Assembly: GCA_019096155.1 (NCBI GenBank)
Contig: JAHCVI010000002.1
Span: 3,844,001 to 3,908,000 of the forward strand
Direction of reading: 5' to 3'
Length of the DNA: 64,000 nucleotides
Source of the DNA: Staphylotrichum longicolle
Taxonomy: Eukaryota; Ascomycota; Sordariomycetes; Sordariales; Chaetomiaceae
Position 1 is the stretch's first letter, and every line of letters begins with the position of its first letter. The translations under genes and the position numbers were made by a program. Below the pieces are notes generated by a model. The model was not told where the DNA came from. It did no database searches and saw only the letters and a program-made list of their open reading frames with translations. Positions 48,195 through 58,490 of the stretch are shown in pieces.

Positions 48195-49828
48195 TTAGAA
48201 GCACTTGCGGTGCACGATCGAGGGGCCGCTCTCGTCGTACTCCTGCTTCGAGATCCACATCTGCTGGAAGGTCGAGAGCGACGCGAGAATGGAACCACCG
48301 ATCCAGACCGAGTACTTGCGCTCGGGAGGAGCAATGATCTTGACCTTCATCGACGAAGGAGCAAGAGCAGTGATCTCCTTCTGCATACGGTCCGAGAGAC
48401 CGGGGTACATGGTGGTACCACCAGACTAATGTCCGTGTTAGCTTCCGTTCTGATTTTGGCACTCTCCGTACCGACTGCCAATCTGTAAACTCACCATGAC
48501 GATGTTGCCGTAGAGATCCTTCCTGACGTCGACGTCGCACTTCATGATCGAGTTGAAGGTGGTGACGTGGATACCGCCGCTCTCGAGACCCAGGACAGAG
48601 GGCTGGAAGAGGGCCTCGGGAGCACGGAAGCGCTCGTTGCCGATCGTGATGACCTGGCCGTCGGGAAGCTCGTACGACTTCTCCAGGCTGGAGCTCTGGG
48701 CGGCAGTCTGGATCTCCTGCTCGAAGTCGAGGGCGACGTAGCAGAGCTTCTCCTTGATGTCACGGACGATTTCGCGCTCGGCCGTGGTCGAGAAGGTGTA
48801 GCCGCGCTCAGCCAGGATCTTCATCAGGTAGTCCGTCAGGTCACGGCCGGCCATGTCGACACGGGCAATGGCGTGCGGGAGCGAGAAACCCTCGTAGATG
48901 GGAACGACGTGGGTAACACCATCTCCAGAGTCGAGCACGATACCCGTGGTACGACCCGAGGCGTACAGCGACAGGACGGCCTGGATGGAGACGTAGAAGG
49001 CAGGGGCGTTGAAGGTCTCGAAGACGATCTGCGTCATCTTCTCGCGGTTGCTCTTGGGGTTGATGGGAGCCTCGGTCAGGAGCACGGGGTGCTCCTCGGG
49101 GGCGACACGGAGCTCGTTGTAGAAGGTGTGATGCCAGATCTTCTCCATGTCGTCCCAGTTGGTGACGACACCGTGCTCGATGGGGTAGCGGAGCGTGAGA
49201 ATACCACGCTTGGACTGGGCCTCATCACCGACATACGAGTCCTTCTGCCCCATACCGATCATGATGCTGGCGTGTGCGTTAGCTGGGTGGCGTCGACATG
49301 GCACCGAGATAGTGGGATCAAGCTTACCCATGGTGGCGGGGACGGCCGACAATGGACGCTGGACGCTTGGGTTAGCTCGACCGTCTCTGTAACCCCGAGC
49401 TCGGCTTATCGCCGGCCAGCTCGTGTTGGGTGTTGCGAGACTTACGGAAAACAGCGCGGGGCGCATCGTCACCGGCGAAACCGGCCTTGCACATGCCGGA
49501 GCTAATCGCATGTCAGCTCCAATCTCCCAGAAATCACTTGTCTGAAGCTGTTGTCGACACGCGGACGGGTCGTGCGGGACGAGTGGGCCGCTGACGATGC
49601 TCCGCCCGCCGAGTCGCCGAAGCAGGTGAGTAGTGGGACGAGGACGGCTTACCCATTGTCGATGACGAGGGCAGCAACTTCTTCTACACGGCGAAAGCTC
49701 AATCAGCAGCTGCTCGAAGGTGATGCAAATGCGCGGCCCTTGATGGGGCCCGGGCCGGGCAGGAGAGAGGAGAGGTCGGGTCGGGTTTCCGGGGGGGGGG
49801 AACTGGGAGCTGCCAACTTACCCTCCAT
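48195..49828 (-). CDS. ACT1: Actin
   Basis: Filament-forming ATPase of the cytoskeleton. Six exons on the minus strand (49822-49828, 49653-49683, 49446-49501, 49328-49358, 48495-49266, 48195-48425) give exactly 375 residues, the invariant actin length. The first exon is 7 nt (ATG GAG G). Diagnostic blocks: [20 protein letters not shown] at the N-terminus, GQKDSYVGDEAQSKRGILTL, WHHTFYNELRVAPEEHPVLL, VLDSGDGVTHVVPIYEG, SGGTTMYPGLSDRMQKEI, and the terminus SGPSIVHRKCF. The clustering of four introns in the first 125 coding bases is typical of fungal actin genes. No frame problem is present, which shows that this part of the sequence is accurate. Confidence 0.99.
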
Positions 49829-51771
49829 TTTGATAGACTGGAAAAGGTGCAAAAAATGAAAAAAGGAGGATTAATTAATCAGCTCGTGCGATCAACGGAT
49901 CGTCAGCGCGAGTCGTGATGGTATCTGTTGCGGAGGGCAGCAGAGGCAAGAGAAAGAGATGGCGGGTGTCGCGGGCGCGAGGTTGGAAAGGGGAGGTGAA
50001 TTTAAGGTCAGTGCTTGGGTTGGCGTGGGTTGAGAGAGGGGGATATGTGTGCGGGTGGAGGAAGGAAGAAAGGCTTGGGTCCCTGCGCCCATGTCACCAA
50101 AGCTGGGAAGGGCTGTGGGGCAGCAAGTGCGGCGGTGGGCGGTGTGGGAGCTGGTGGGGTATTCAGACGACCAACGAGGCTGCCTCATTGGCAGGCGTTG
50201 GGGATTCGCCTGCCGCTTTAACGCTGACGGGCTGATTGACTGATTGAAAGCGAGGTTGGTTTTGCAGAATGGCCACAGCTTCGTAACTCGCTGTGGCTGG
50301 GGAGCCTGGAAGCCTGCCAATTCCAGCCTGGGGCCTGGGAGCAAGAGCAATTCATCAGTTTCAGGCAATTACCTTACTCAATACTCCGTAGGCTACTCCG
50401 AAACTGATTCAGACAACTTCAAGCTCCAGGCAGCGGAAAAACACCATGGGTTCTCGACCGTCGCGATCATCTGCCAAGCACCCCGGGTGTCTGCCCGGCC
50501 CGTCGAAACAGTACGTGGCATGGGAGCTACGGGGTTGTGACGCTGTAGAGAAGAGCATTCTCCTTGGCAGGCCATGGGAGTGCTTTCGGGCGTCAGACGG
50601 GCTGACGTCGCCCCCGTGCTTCAACGGTTTTGATGAGCATCATGGTGGTCGAACGACCGCACATTGTGATAAAGCCACACGCATCCCAAACTGTCCTGCC
50701 AAGCAGGCACCGTTATTCTGCTTTTTTGAAGCCGGTTTGATCCCGAGCCTCAGTCTCAGCAGCCTGCGAGGGCTACGTACGCTGGCCGCTTGGCGGTGGC
50801 GGGACTCGAAACAACATTCCAGACGCAATACACTAAGATCTTATAGCAGCAGCCTTAAGCCGCCGGTCTCTGAGTGCATGGCGCCGGTCGGTCTCAATGC
50901 TTGCATCCACCAGTGGACGCGGCTCTGGGGTGCAGATGCTTCCCCGAAGCCATGAACCTCTAGGCATGCACAAAAGGGGCTGACGTACTAGGTCCAGGCA
51001 GTGATATCAGGGTGAGCTCCACTGTCTGCGGGAGCTCGGTCGATAAAAAAATCTCGCCATCTCCGGCGTATCTTGGACCGGACATTGCCCCATGATGGGT
51101 AATCCGACAGACCACAGCAGTTTGTGTGACCCTGGGTGGTCCGAATGCCAGAAAAAACCTGGAAAGCAAGCAGAAACTTCTGGTTGGAATTCTAGAAGCT
51201 TGTCTTCTCAGGTCTCACCAAAATATTTCCTGCAAGAGCGGCGACGAGGGGCAAGTGGGGCAACCCCTTTTGCTTGGCTTTGGAGGGGTAATGGAAGCAT
51301 GGACCACCAAAGACAGAAGAGTATCGTTGAGAAGCAAAGACTAAGGCTCTGCCTTGAAGAAGATTTGGAGATCATACTTGATTGAGATCACAAATGGAAC
51401 AAAGTTCAAGTCTATCATTCTTCAGTCCATCCTCCTCCTTTCTCACCTCTCTACGTCGGAAGACAGAGGAGGGCTTCACGTGACATGTACGCTAGCCTGT
51501 TTGGGATGGAAATTTCGTGAAGATTCGCGAAACGCCAGGGTTCAAATCGCGAACTTCTGGTCGCGGCAGGCAATTTGGGCAACTCTCAAATAAACGGTAT
51601 CAGCCTTGCAACTCCCTCTACCACACATCAACGCCATTTGATTCCCAACGCTTGGCCCGTCGTATATCTAGAATTGTTGAGATTACGGTTTAAAAACCGA
51701 ACAACAACAGAAAAAAGAACAACGACCAAACGTGCAAGCTCGGCCCCTCGACAACCCCTCCATTATCCATC
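49829..51771. other. 1.9-kb divergent interval actin / FES1
   Basis: No coding gene is recognised. The actin leader and promoter lie at the left. The right part becomes AT-richer (about 51100-51760) and contains a heat shock element 240 bp before FES1. A weak tRNA-like block lies on the minus strand near 50790-50865. Confidence 0.55.
51509..51531. promoter_or_regulatory. Heat shock element upstream of FES1
   Basis: Five contiguous perfect units alternate GAA, TTC, GAA, TTC, GAA, each separated by exactly 2 nt. This is the optimal binding site for trimeric Hsf1. It lies about 240 bp upstream of the FES1 ATG, whose product is an Hsp70 co-chaperone, so heat induction through Hsf1 is expected. 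Confidence 0.88.
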
Positions 51772-52521
51772 ATGGACCGAAACCTGACCAACCTCCTCAA
51801 ATGGGGCATCGAGAACTCGGTTCCGTCCTCAGCCCCCGCCGCCAACGGTACAACAGCCGTCACCGCCCACCCCTCCGATAGCACCGCGACCCCTTCCAGC
51901 ACCGCCGCCACCGAGCCCACCACAACAACAGCAACAGCAGCAACAGCAGCAACAACAACAGGCAGCAATCTCAACCCCGAGCTTCTCTCCGCCCTCTTCG
52001 GCGGGCCCTCAGAAGCCGAGCTGATGCGCGCCGCCATGGAGGTCCTCACGGACCCGGCCGCGACGCTCGACAACAAGCTCATCGCCTTCGACAACTTCGA
52101 GCAGCTCATCGAGTCGCTCGACAACGCCAACAACCTCGAGCCGCTCGCGCTGTGGACCCCGCTGCTCTCGCTGCTCGCGCACGACGAGGCCGAGATGCGC
52201 CGCATGGCCGCGTGGTGCGTCGGCACGGCCGTCCAGAACAACGCCCGCAGCCAGGAGCGCCTGCTCGCCATGGGCGGCGTGCCCCCGCTGGTTTCACTGG
52301 CGACCAAGGAAGGGGAGGACGATGCCGTGCGGCGCAAGGCCATCTACGCGCTCAGCTCGGCGGTGCGGAACTACCAGCCTGCGATGGACGCCGCGGTCGG
52401 GGAGTTGAAGAAGGGCGGCCATGATGGGCATGGGAAGGGGGACAAGGTGGATGCGGCGGATATGGATGCGGTCGATGGGGTGATTGGGTGGCTGAAGGAG
52501 AAGGTGAATGGGACGGCGTGA
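51772..52521 (+). CDS. FES1: Hsp70 nucleotide exchange factor Fes1 (HspBP1 family)
   Basis: Fes1 opens the Hsp70 nucleotide-binding domain to release ADP and directs misfolded clients toward degradation. A single exon encodes 249 residues. The N-terminus MDRNLTNLLKWGIENS is the signature of fungal Fes1. A Thr/Ala-rich linker (about residues 20-65) follows, longer than in yeast. The armadillo-like core then begins with LDNKLIAFDNFEQLIESLDN, LEPLALWTPLLSLLAHDEAE, MRRMAAWCVGTAVQNNARSQ and VPPLVSLATKE. A short acidic/Gly tail ends the protein. Upstream lies a perfect heat shock element. The gene converges with MRPL7. Confidence 0.95.
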   Translation: MDRNLTNLLKWGIENSVPSSAPAANGTTAVTAHPSDSTATPSSTAATEPTTTTATAATAATTTGSNLNPELLSALFGGPSEAELMRAAMEVLTDPAATLDNKLIAFDNFEQLIESLDNANNLEPLALWTPLLSLLAHDEAEMRRMAAWCVGTAVQNNARSQERLLAMGGVPPLVSLATKEGEDDAVRRKAIYALSSAVRNYQPAMDAAVGELKKGGHDGHGKGDKVDAADMDAVDGVIGWLKEKVNGTA

Positions 52522-52769
52522 AAAAAATACCCTGAGTGACATGGGAGGGAGTGATTCTTTTCTGCATGGTCGGCGTTTCGGGCTGCTTCTGGTACTTTAG
52601 ACATGATATGGACAGAGGACGGGGCTTCATGGAACGGAACTGAAACTGGGGATATAGAGGTTTATGAAGGAGGAAAAGGACGTCTATATTCTTGCCATGA
52701 CGCTCTCCCCGTGATGCTACAAAAAGTGTACACAAAATGGTATTGTACAAGCCAACCTAGGCTCTTCGT

Positions 52770-54012
52770 CTAGTTTCGCACAGGCCCGTAAAACGGCACG
52801 CCAAACGACTGCAGCAACAACCGCGCCTGCCTGTCCGAAGTCGCCGACGTCTTGATGAATACCCGGCAGCCGGGCAGCATCTTGGCCGGATACATCTGCG
52901 CACAGCAACTGTCAGCCCGTATTCGTTTCAAGACAAGAATTCCAGGTGTTCACCTACCCAGTAATTGACCTCCACCTCAGGGAACAACTTCACCTCGTCC
53001 GGCGTGAAACCAAACGAGAGGTTACCCGAGCTGTCACCCGTCGTCGCTGCATTTCACCCCTCCTCGTCAGCAAGAACTATCCCACTTCTCTGCTCTCAAC
53101 AGGTGCAACTCACCCCGAATCCCCTGCCAGTCCTTGATCCTCGGAAACACCAAATGCACACACCGATCCAAAAACTCGTACGCCGCGTTCCCATACACGG
53201 TCGTCTTGACGCCGGCGCGCTCGCCCGTCTTGATCCCCCACTGCACGACGTTGGCCTTGGTCTTTGTGATCTCGGGCGTCGTCCCCGTCAGCGCGAGCAG
53301 CACGCTGCGGGCGACGAGCAGGTGGTCCGGGTCCTTGATGGCCTCGGGCACGTAGCTGGCGATGGTGATCTCGGTGATGGCGGGCACGTTGGTGAAGGTG
53401 ATGTCGCGCTCGATCAGGGGCAGCACCGGGTTGCCGCGCGGGCCGCGCAGGCCGCGGTTCTTGTGGTAGGGGGACGAGCCGTCCCAGGACCGGAGGCGCT
53501 CGGGGGCCTCCTTCTTGGGCGTGCCGGGCGGCACGTGCGTGTAGGCCAGCGTCATGAGGTCCGAGGCGATGGTCGAGTGGTAGGTCTGCTTGAGGCGCGG
53601 GAGGTTGAAGGGCCCCGGGACGAAGTCGCGCGCAATCGGGTCGGAGGAGGGCGGGGACTGGACGGGGTGCAGGGGACCGCGGTTGAACTTGGGCGGATGG
53701 TACTGGTACCTATGCGATGGGGACATTGGTTGTTAGTTGAGTGGTCGAGGAGGGGCGTGGGAGGGCTGTCGGTTACCTCCCGCTAGGAAGGGCATGTTTC
53801 CTGTCGGCAGCACGCTTCCATGGCCTGAACTCTTTCTTCTCGTCGGGGCCCAGTTGCGGCGCTGTGAGGGTTGAGTCCTCAAGGTCGTTGAGGGCGCCGG
53901 CGTCGGCTTGCGACGAGGCGCATCGTATCGAGGCGGCTGTGTATGTCTGGCGTGATAATTGGGAGAGAGGGAGGCTGCGAGCCGGTCTCGACAACCCGCG
54001 GAGGCTCGCCAT
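52770..54012 (-). CDS. MRPL7: Mitochondrial large-subunit ribosomal protein uL5m (MRPL7)
   Basis: uL5m sits at the central protuberance of the mitochondrial 54S subunit. Four exons (53777-54012, 53114-53709, 52958-53046, 52770-52895) give 348 residues. MASLRGLSRPARSLPLSQLS is a typical mitochondrial presequence, and I chose this ATG for that reason; the frame is open further upstream (to 54156) but without targeting character. Landmarks: LPLIERDITFTNVPAITEIT, ARSVLLALTGTTPEITKTKA, and the uL5 C-terminal half with FLDRCVHLVFPRIKDWQGI, NLSFGFTPDEVKLFPEVE and VFIKTSATSDRQARLLLQSF. All three introns (62-67 nt) keep phase. It is tandem with LSG1. Confidence 0.94.
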
Positions 54013-54365
54013 GGCTGATACGCGTGCAAGGACTGAGGGAACGACACGCGGAGCTTCGGCCAAAAGCTGCGAGACGGCTTCATGATCGCAAGGGGAAATT
54101 TTCTGGGTCGGCGGGCAGCACGGACCAAAAGTAAGGGTTAGGGTTGCGACGGACATGGTCTCTTGTTCTTCTCCCCAACTCTCGATTCCAACATCACCAC
54201 TACCTAGTGGAATGCCATATCTGTTGAGGGTTTCTAAATGGAAGCCAGAAAAACGCCAACAGTGAAATTGATTCCTTCTACTTTTCGGACGCCGTCACAC
54301 CGAAGCCAAGCAACGAATACTTGGTAATGCTCTCATACCTCAACCCTCCCCTCTACCTTCCCAAA
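54013..54365. promoter_or_regulatory. MRPL7 promoter / LSG1 3' region
   Basis: 353 bp between tandem minus-strand genes. No specific site recognised. Confidence 0.5.
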
Positions 54366-56339
54366 TCAATCGTCTTCATCCGCCCCATTCCCCCGATTCT
54401 TCCCCCTGGTTTTCGGCCCGCCCTTGAAATGCTTTTTGCTCGACATCAGCTGCACATCCTTGGGGTCGATCCCCTTCTCGATCGCAATCATAGTTCGCAG
54501 CTTCCGCCCGCTCAGCTGCTTCCCCTGCAACTCCTCCTGACCCTGCTGCGAGTACTTGTAGTTGAACGGCTTGGAAAAGTGGCCCGCGCTGCCCTGTCCG
54601 GCCTTGAAGAAGGCCTTGTCGAGGTTCTTTGACTTGGCGCCCTGCGGGAGCGGGAGCATGTCGGACAGAAGTGAAGCAGTATCGTCACCGTCGATCGACT
54701 CCTCCAGCGCTGCAGCAACGGCAGCCTGCCGCTTGGCCGGCAGATGGGAAATGTCGTAGAGTTCGCGGTTGAACTCTTGCCCATCAGTGACACCTGGTGG
54801 GGGCGTCACGTAGAGCAGCTTGCCGTTGACATAGTCCTTGAGGACGTATCTCGCAGCCCGAGATTGATCTGGCTGGCCAAGGCCTTGTGTCATGAAGCCC
54901 CTGTGACGTGCGTACGCCCTGAGCAGCTCCTCTCCAGTAGGAATACCAGTACCGCCTTCCTCCAGAGGGCGAGTACGTATTTGGATACCGTACGTGGCCT
55001 CGAGGAACGCTTGCGGAATCCTGCGGGCGACAAGAGTAGCGGGTCCGCTGAACTCGCGCAGTTGGTCGATGGGGAGAACGCCGTTGCAAACAAGTTCCGC
55101 CTTGGTGCTGGCAAAATTTGGGAACACGAGACCCGGGCAATCGCAGAGGATGACCCTGTCGCTGAGGTGGATCGTCTGGAAGTGCTTGGTCTTGCCGGGC
55201 GTCGAGGACACAGACACCTTCTTGGCTCCAATGGGCGTTGATGGTCGACGACTTTCCGACGTTGGGGTAGCCGACCAAGCCGACTTGGAGTTTCCGATCC
55301 GGCTCTATGGCGGGTCAGTGTGATAGCTCAAGATCCGAAACAGAGATTTACTAACCTGCGTCCTTCGGCGCATATTGCAGCAGAATGTTTCCAGCTCGTC
55401 AATCGTGAGGATCCGGGTGTCTGCCTCGCTGCTCTCGCCTTCGTCGCCATGTTCGGAACCCTCCTCCTCTTCAACATCTGAGGCGTTCTGCTTCAACGGC
55501 GCGCCGCTACCGCTTGGACCGGCTTCCTCGCTCTCCTGGTCGCTCTCAGACTCCTCGGCCTCGAGCATTTCCTTGGCCATTTGAGCCGAGAAGAACCGGT
55601 AGGCAATGCCGGCGCCCTTGAGGTAGTTTGCCCACGCTTTCCTCTGATTGTAGGACATCATGTCGGCCTTGTTGATGAGAAGCAGGTTCTGCTTCTTGGA
55701 GTCGACATCCTTGACGTACGCCTCGAGATCCTCAGACCAGAACATCAGTGGGTTTCTCGCATCGACAATCTGGACCACCACGTCGGAGCGCTCAATGACT
55801 CGCCACAGCTGCCTCCATACTTCCAGGTTCCTCTCGAACGGCGTCATCAACAAATCTTGTGTCTCCTGTAGGTCGGCCAACCCCTTTCGCCACTCCAGAA
55901 AGCTCTCGCGCTCCAGACGGTCCAGCTCCTCCGGGGTTGTCGACGCATCCCAGTGCGGCCTCCTCGGCACCGTCAGACGGGCCTTGTGCTCCCTCTGCTT
56001 GCCCAGCACCGCCCTCTCCTCAGCCGCGGAGAGGAGATAGGGGTTCCGCTGGTCCGTGTGAATGATCTTGACATTGTTCATCTTCTCGGCCGTAAAATCG
56101 GTGCCGGCCAGCTCGGCCGTGGCCAAGAACTCGTCGAGGGCGCCCTGCTCGGTGACGGAGCGCATCTTGACCCATCCTGCCTCCTCCCTGTCGTTGGTAA
56201 TGTATTCCTGACCGGTCGCGTGGTCGATACGCGTGACTGCGCCGACTCGTTTCCGGTCGCCGCCCTTGCCCTTGCCGAAGCGGTCCTTCATCAGCGTGTT
56301 GCCGAGGCCGACCGACTTCTTTGACTTTGCGAGCACCAT
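54366..56339 (-). CDS. LSG1: 60S export GTPase Lsg1 (circularly permuted GTPase), one apparent frameshift
   Basis: Lsg1 is the cytoplasmic GTPase that releases Nmd3 from nascent 60S subunits. Exon 1 (55356-56339) starts MVLAKSKKSVGLGNTLMKDR; exon 2 (54366-55302) follows a 53-nt intron. Motif order shows the permutation: G4 (LLLINKADMM), G5-like RFFSAQ, an acidic insert, then the P-loop GYPNVGKSSTINA and G3 DCPGLVFP. The C-terminus is basic (KKHFKGGPKTRGKNRG). Just after the P-loop, at 55234-55236, the frame shifts so that GAKKVSVSSTPGKTKHFQ continues in another frame. This equals two missing bases (or one extra). About 639 residues would be encoded. The intron ends in two AGs 2 nt apart; only the downstream one keeps frame. 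Since the gene is essential in yeast, an error is likelier than decay. Confidence 0.93.
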
Positions 56340-56990
56340 CTTGGCGGTGTGGCCGTTGAGGCTGGGATTTCTGTGGAATCTGTTCTTGTGGCACTCTACG
56401 GCAGTGCCTGAGGTGTTGTGGTTTAAAAAAAGTAAAGAAACAACAGTCGCTGTCACAAGGAAGCGGGGTGTTTGTCTTGTGTCTTGTCAGGAACTGGGGA
56501 CCTTGCTGATAAATAAATGGAGGGGCAAATTTGCGGAAGCCACTTGGATTCACTGGGGTCCCCGAGGTCGCCGCTAACACCACGCATTAACATTTACTGC
56601 GAGATACCGCGAGTGAGGCTTGCTGTCAAAATGTAATCTAAGAACCTGTGAAAACTTATGTAGGTATTTCGTCGACCTTTTTCTTGCGCCTCGACCCGTT
56701 TACTCTGAGTTTATACTATTCGATGGCTTACAAAATGCTGTTAAGGCCTGACGAGCCATGCGTTCCCAGGCTTCTGTTTATCGATAAGATAAGACTCTTT
56801 ACCCCACCAAAAATTTCCCTGTGCGCCTGATTTCAGAATAATGTCGTGTTTATCACCGACCTAGGCACCGGACGTGTAGTAATTGGCCGCTGTGGACCTT
56901 CGTGCTTCCACAACTTCCTCGGGACCTGACAGGAGCCTTCTTTTCGCTACCTAACTTTTATACAAGCTCATTTCTCGGTCTCAAGACAAG
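56340..56990. promoter_or_regulatory. Bidirectional promoter region LSG1 / LTV1
   Basis: 651 bp between divergent ribosome-assembly genes; AT-richer than its surroundings (about 56580-56880). I do not see a clear ribosome-biogenesis promoter motif (PAC or RRPE). Confidence 0.5.
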
Positions 56991-58302
56991 ATGCCGAAAG
57001 GAAAGTGGATGTACGCATAGCTCGGCAACCTCAAATTTCTATCTTCACCCAAAGCTGACCCCTCGCAGCGACAAAAAGAAGGCGACGCACTTCACGCTCG
57101 TCTACCGCCCGCAAAATGACCCCCTCATCCACGACGAGTCGGCGCCGGCCATGGTGCTGAACCCGACCCAGTCCGGCAACAAGTCCAAGAGCAAGGCGCT
57201 CGACGACCTCGCCTCCGAGCTTGGCTCCGACGCCCTCAGCATCCGCGACAACGAAGGCGAAGCCGCCAACTATGGCATCTACTACGACGACACCGAGTAT
57301 GACTACATGCAGCACATGCGGGACCTTGGCCAAGGCTCTGGCGAGGCCGTCTTCGTTGAGGCGGACCCGGTCGGGAACAGGGGCAAGGGCAAGGGCAAGC
57401 AGCCGTTGCTCGAGGACGCGCTCCGCCAGCTCGACCTGCAGAACCAGTCCGCCGATCTGCTCGACGAAGAACTGCTGCCCAACAAGAATCTGCAGAAGCT
57501 CACATACCAGGCCCAGCAGGACGTGCCGGACGCCATTGCCGGGTTCCAGCCGGACATGGACCCGCGGCTGCGTGAAGTGCTAGAAGCGCTCGAGGACGAG
57601 GCGTACGTCGACGAGGAGGGCGGCGACGATATTTTCCAGGAGCTGGCCAAGGACGGGAACGAGCTCAGCCAGTACGAGTTTGAGGAGGCGTACGACGAGT
57701 TCGACGACGACGAGGGGTGGGAGTCGGACCGCACGGTGAAGGCGACCGAGGGCAACACAAAGGACGACGAGGTGCCGCAGCTCGCGGATACGGGCAAGGG
57801 ACCGGTAGGGGAGGGCGCGTCGGAGGACTGGATGGCCGAGTTCAACAAGTTCAAGAACGACCAGAAGGCGGAGAAGAAGCCGAAGGCGGCGGGGGCGGCG
57901 CCGTCGGAGCTCCAGTCGTCAATATGGACGACGACGACGAACGGCGGGCGAAAAAAGACGAGGAAGGGTGCCATGACGAACCCCTCGGCGTACTCTATGA
58001 CGTCGTCTTCTCTGGTGAGGACGGAACAGCTGGGCATCTTGGATGCGCGGTTTGAGCGGATCGAGGAGCAGTACAATGCCGAAATGGACGACATGGCCTC
58101 TGTGTCGGCGGTGTCGACCATGTCGACGGTTCAAGGGCCCACCCGACAAGACTTTGATGGCATGTTGGACGAGTTCCTGGAAGACTACTCCATGTACGGA
58201 AAGAAGCGGGTGAAGAAGGGCAAGTGGAAGAACGGCCTGGAGCAGTTTGACGAGATCAGAAGGGAGCTGGGGCGGCCAATAATCCCTTCAAAGTACAAAT
58301 AG
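56991..58302 (+). CDS. LTV1: 40S ribosome biogenesis factor Ltv1
   Basis: Ltv1 accompanies the pre-40S subunit during export and leaves before final maturation after phosphorylation. Exon 1 (56991-57010, MPKGKW) and exon 2 (57069-58302) give 417 residues. The N-terminal block KWIDKKKATHFTLVYRPQND and the YDDTEYDYMQHMRDLG motif are diagnostic. An acidic middle section and the conserved C-terminal block (TEQLGILDARFERIEEQY, then DFDGMLDEFLEDY and KKGKWKNGLEQFDEIRREL) follow. The splice junction builds the isoleucine of KWID. It is divergent from LSG1 and ends 188 bp from the converging aminotransferase gene. Confidence 0.95.
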
Positions 58303-58490
58303 GGGATGGAGGATTTTATGAGCCGCAATGATGAATCGAGATGAATTTCAATTCCAAATGATCGCCCTTGTATCTGCGGACGAGGTATGCTTGCTACTTT
58401 CTCCAACGACCCGCGCCCCCCTTCCCAAACCCAATCTCGGGGGGCCGTCTAAAAACCGAGATCAACACCCCATAAACGCCCCCAACCTGC

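Noticed and set aside
48567..49505. 312-codon frame antisense to actin
   Set aside because: Mirror of actin codon bias; crosses actin introns without any sign of its own conservation.
51535..51555. GGTTCAAATCG block considered as a tRNA B-box
   Set aside because: No A-box at the right distance and no pairing acceptor stem; it lies next to the heat shock element.
52965..53786. 273-codon frame antisense to MRPL7
   Set aside because: Antisense shadow; passes through three MRPL7 introns and encodes low-complexity protein.
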